The notes below the pieces were generated by a model. The model saw only the letters and a program-made list of their open reading frames with translations. It was not told the origin of the DNA and searched no databases. Positions 7,071 to 7,462 of a stretch of DNA of 7,462 nucleotides are shown here, piece after piece (the first letter of the stretch is position 1; each line of letters begins with the position of its first letter). This DNA is from Desulfobacula sp. (lineage in GTDB: Bacteria > Desulfobacterota > Desulfobacteria > Desulfobacterales > Desulfobacteraceae), in the NCBI GenBank assembly GCA_018702715.1, contig JABIYQ010000647.1, positions 1 through 7,462 on the forward strand, written 5' to 3'. The translations under genes were made by a program, and so were the position numbers.

Positions 7071-7139
7071 CTATCTTACCCTGATCAAGATTTTTTCTTC
7101 ATAGCCATTTCCTATATTTCCCCATTCAATTAATCGCAT
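7071..7139 (-). CDS. Possible 22-residue leader ORF, translationally coupled to the methyltransferase
   Basis: A 22-codon ORF encoding MRLIEWGNIGNGYEEKIL plus four more residues begins at 7139. It has an excellent Shine-Dalgarno, GAGGAG (7152-7147), seven bases before its ATG. It ends in TAG at 7073-7071, immediately followed, in the same frame, by the ATG of the ParB-methyltransferase gene, which itself has only a weak upstream site. The simplest reading is a leader peptide that delivers ribosomes to the methyltransferase start. Alternatively, the ORF is the original N-terminus cut off by an amber mutation, or the TAG is read through. I do not recognise the peptide, and the methyltransferase already has a natural-looking N-terminus without it. 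Confidence 0.45.
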   Translation of the reverse strand: MRLIEWGNIGNGYEEKILIRVR

Positions 7140-7182
7140 TGATTATCTCCTCGTATAAAGGTTTTCAAATTAGGTTGAATGA

Positions 7183-7210
7183 ATATTATTTTCATATTTT
7201 GCTTTAACAA
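7183..7210 (-). promoter_or_regulatory. Weak candidate sigma-70-like promoter for the methyltransferase gene
   Basis: On the minus strand TTGTTA (7210-7205) is followed after 16 bases by TAATAT (7188-7183), about 30 bases ahead of the GAGGAG ribosome binding site. Each box matches the consensus at four of six positions. The region is very AT-rich, so a chance match is quite possible. The rest of 7071-7262 between the gene and the array shows no other clear feature, and no strong terminator separates the array from the gene. Confidence 0.25.
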
Positions 7211-7262
7211 TGGGAATTCATTATCTCTTCACACATCAATATTCCAGTGAGAACCCTTAGTC

Positions 7263-7298
7263 AATAAAATCCTCTCTAATCGAGGCGGTATTTCTGAC
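7263..7298 (-). repeat. Degenerate terminal CRISPR repeat
   Basis: Read on the plus strand, bases 6-36 of the repeat unit are identical to the other two copies, but the first five (GTCTC in the consensus) are replaced by AATAA. In crRNA sense this destroys the 3' end of the repeat, including most of the presumed 5' handle (GAGAC). A GTC at 7260-7262 directly in front suggests an alternative: the original GTC is still present, with a small length-changing replacement after it. No spacer follows it on the gene side, as expected for the oldest end of an array. Confidence 0.85.
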
Positions 7299-7462
7299 AC
7301 TTATTAAATCCTGATCTCCTCAAAGAATTTGAAGTCTCAATCCTCTCTAATCGAGGCGGTATTTCTGACTTTGGCAACGTAAAAGTTAGCTTGGCATTAA
7401 ATAAGTCTCAATCCTCTCTAATCGAGGCGGTATTTCTGACTGTCTTGACAAAGATATGTTCC
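7263..7462 (-). CRISPR. CRISPR array, leader-distal end (3 repeats visible, runs off the window)
   Basis: Three 36-base repeats lie at 7263-7298 (degenerate), 7334-7369 and 7405-7440; the last two are identical. The two complete spacers, 7299-7333 and 7370-7404, are 35 bases each and unrelated; a third starts at 7441 and is cut off at the window edge. On the minus strand the repeat begins GTCAGAAAT and ends GGATTGAGAC. The last eight bases, ATTGAGAC, resemble the ATTGAAAC-type 5' handle of many type I/III crRNAs, so I assign transcription to the minus strand with the leader to the right, outside the window. The degenerate repeat at the left fits a leader-distal end. Each repeat holds a short dyad, CCTC-7 bases-GAGG, suitable for a small Cas6-type hairpin. 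The array and all genes share one direction, toward cas1. Confidence 0.97.

Overview
The window looks like the leader-distal end of a CRISPR locus in a moderately AT-rich bacterium. A Desulfobacterota (Desulfobacteraceae-like) host is my best guess, from the general look of the proteins and base composition; no marker gene in the window proves it. Apart from the tail of one transporter gene, everything lies on the minus strand and reads from right to left.

Layout from left to right: (a) 1-150, plus strand, the last 49 codons of an oligopeptide/dipeptide ABC transporter ATPase, an ordinary chromosomal gene that marks the edge of the CRISPR locus; (b) 151-184, a short convergent gap with a 7-bp hairpin; (c) 185-1198, cas1 with an intact catalytic triad; (d) 1207-2835, a TPR plus archaeo-eukaryotic primase protein of the CRISPR-associated primase-polymerase (CAPP) type, with a cysteine-rich PriL-like C-terminus; (e) 2845-4212, a TPR-only protein; (f) 4288-5550, a CARF-HEPN ribonuclease of the TM1812/Csx2 group; (g) 5622-7070, a fusion of a ParB-like domain, HTH segments and a DNA methyltransferase; (h) 7071-7139, a possible 22-codon leader ORF abutting the methyltransferase; (i) 7263-7462, a CRISPR array running off the right edge, with a degenerate terminal repeat facing the genes.

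Genes c, d and e are separated by only 8-9 bases and form one operon. TPR protein, CAPP and Cas1 therefore look like a spacer-acquisition module. CAPP-Cas1 association is known from type III systems. The CARF-HEPN protein just upstream fits type III too: it would be switched on by cyclic oligoadenylate made by a Cas10 that is not in this window. Cas2, Cas6, Cas10 and the Csm/Cmr subunits are all absent here; the ABC transporter gene on the left leaves no room for cas2 directly after cas1. They must lie beyond the array to the right, elsewhere in the genome, or be missing.

The least expected component is the ParB-methyltransferase fusion between the array and the signalling/adaptation genes. 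It is either a passenger from a mobile element or an undescribed accessory of this CRISPR locus. Other points worth a look are the in-frame amber-terminated leader ORF in front of it, a perfect 9-bp inverted repeat that folds over the ribosome binding site of the TPR gene, and the iron-sulfur-like C-terminus of the primase.
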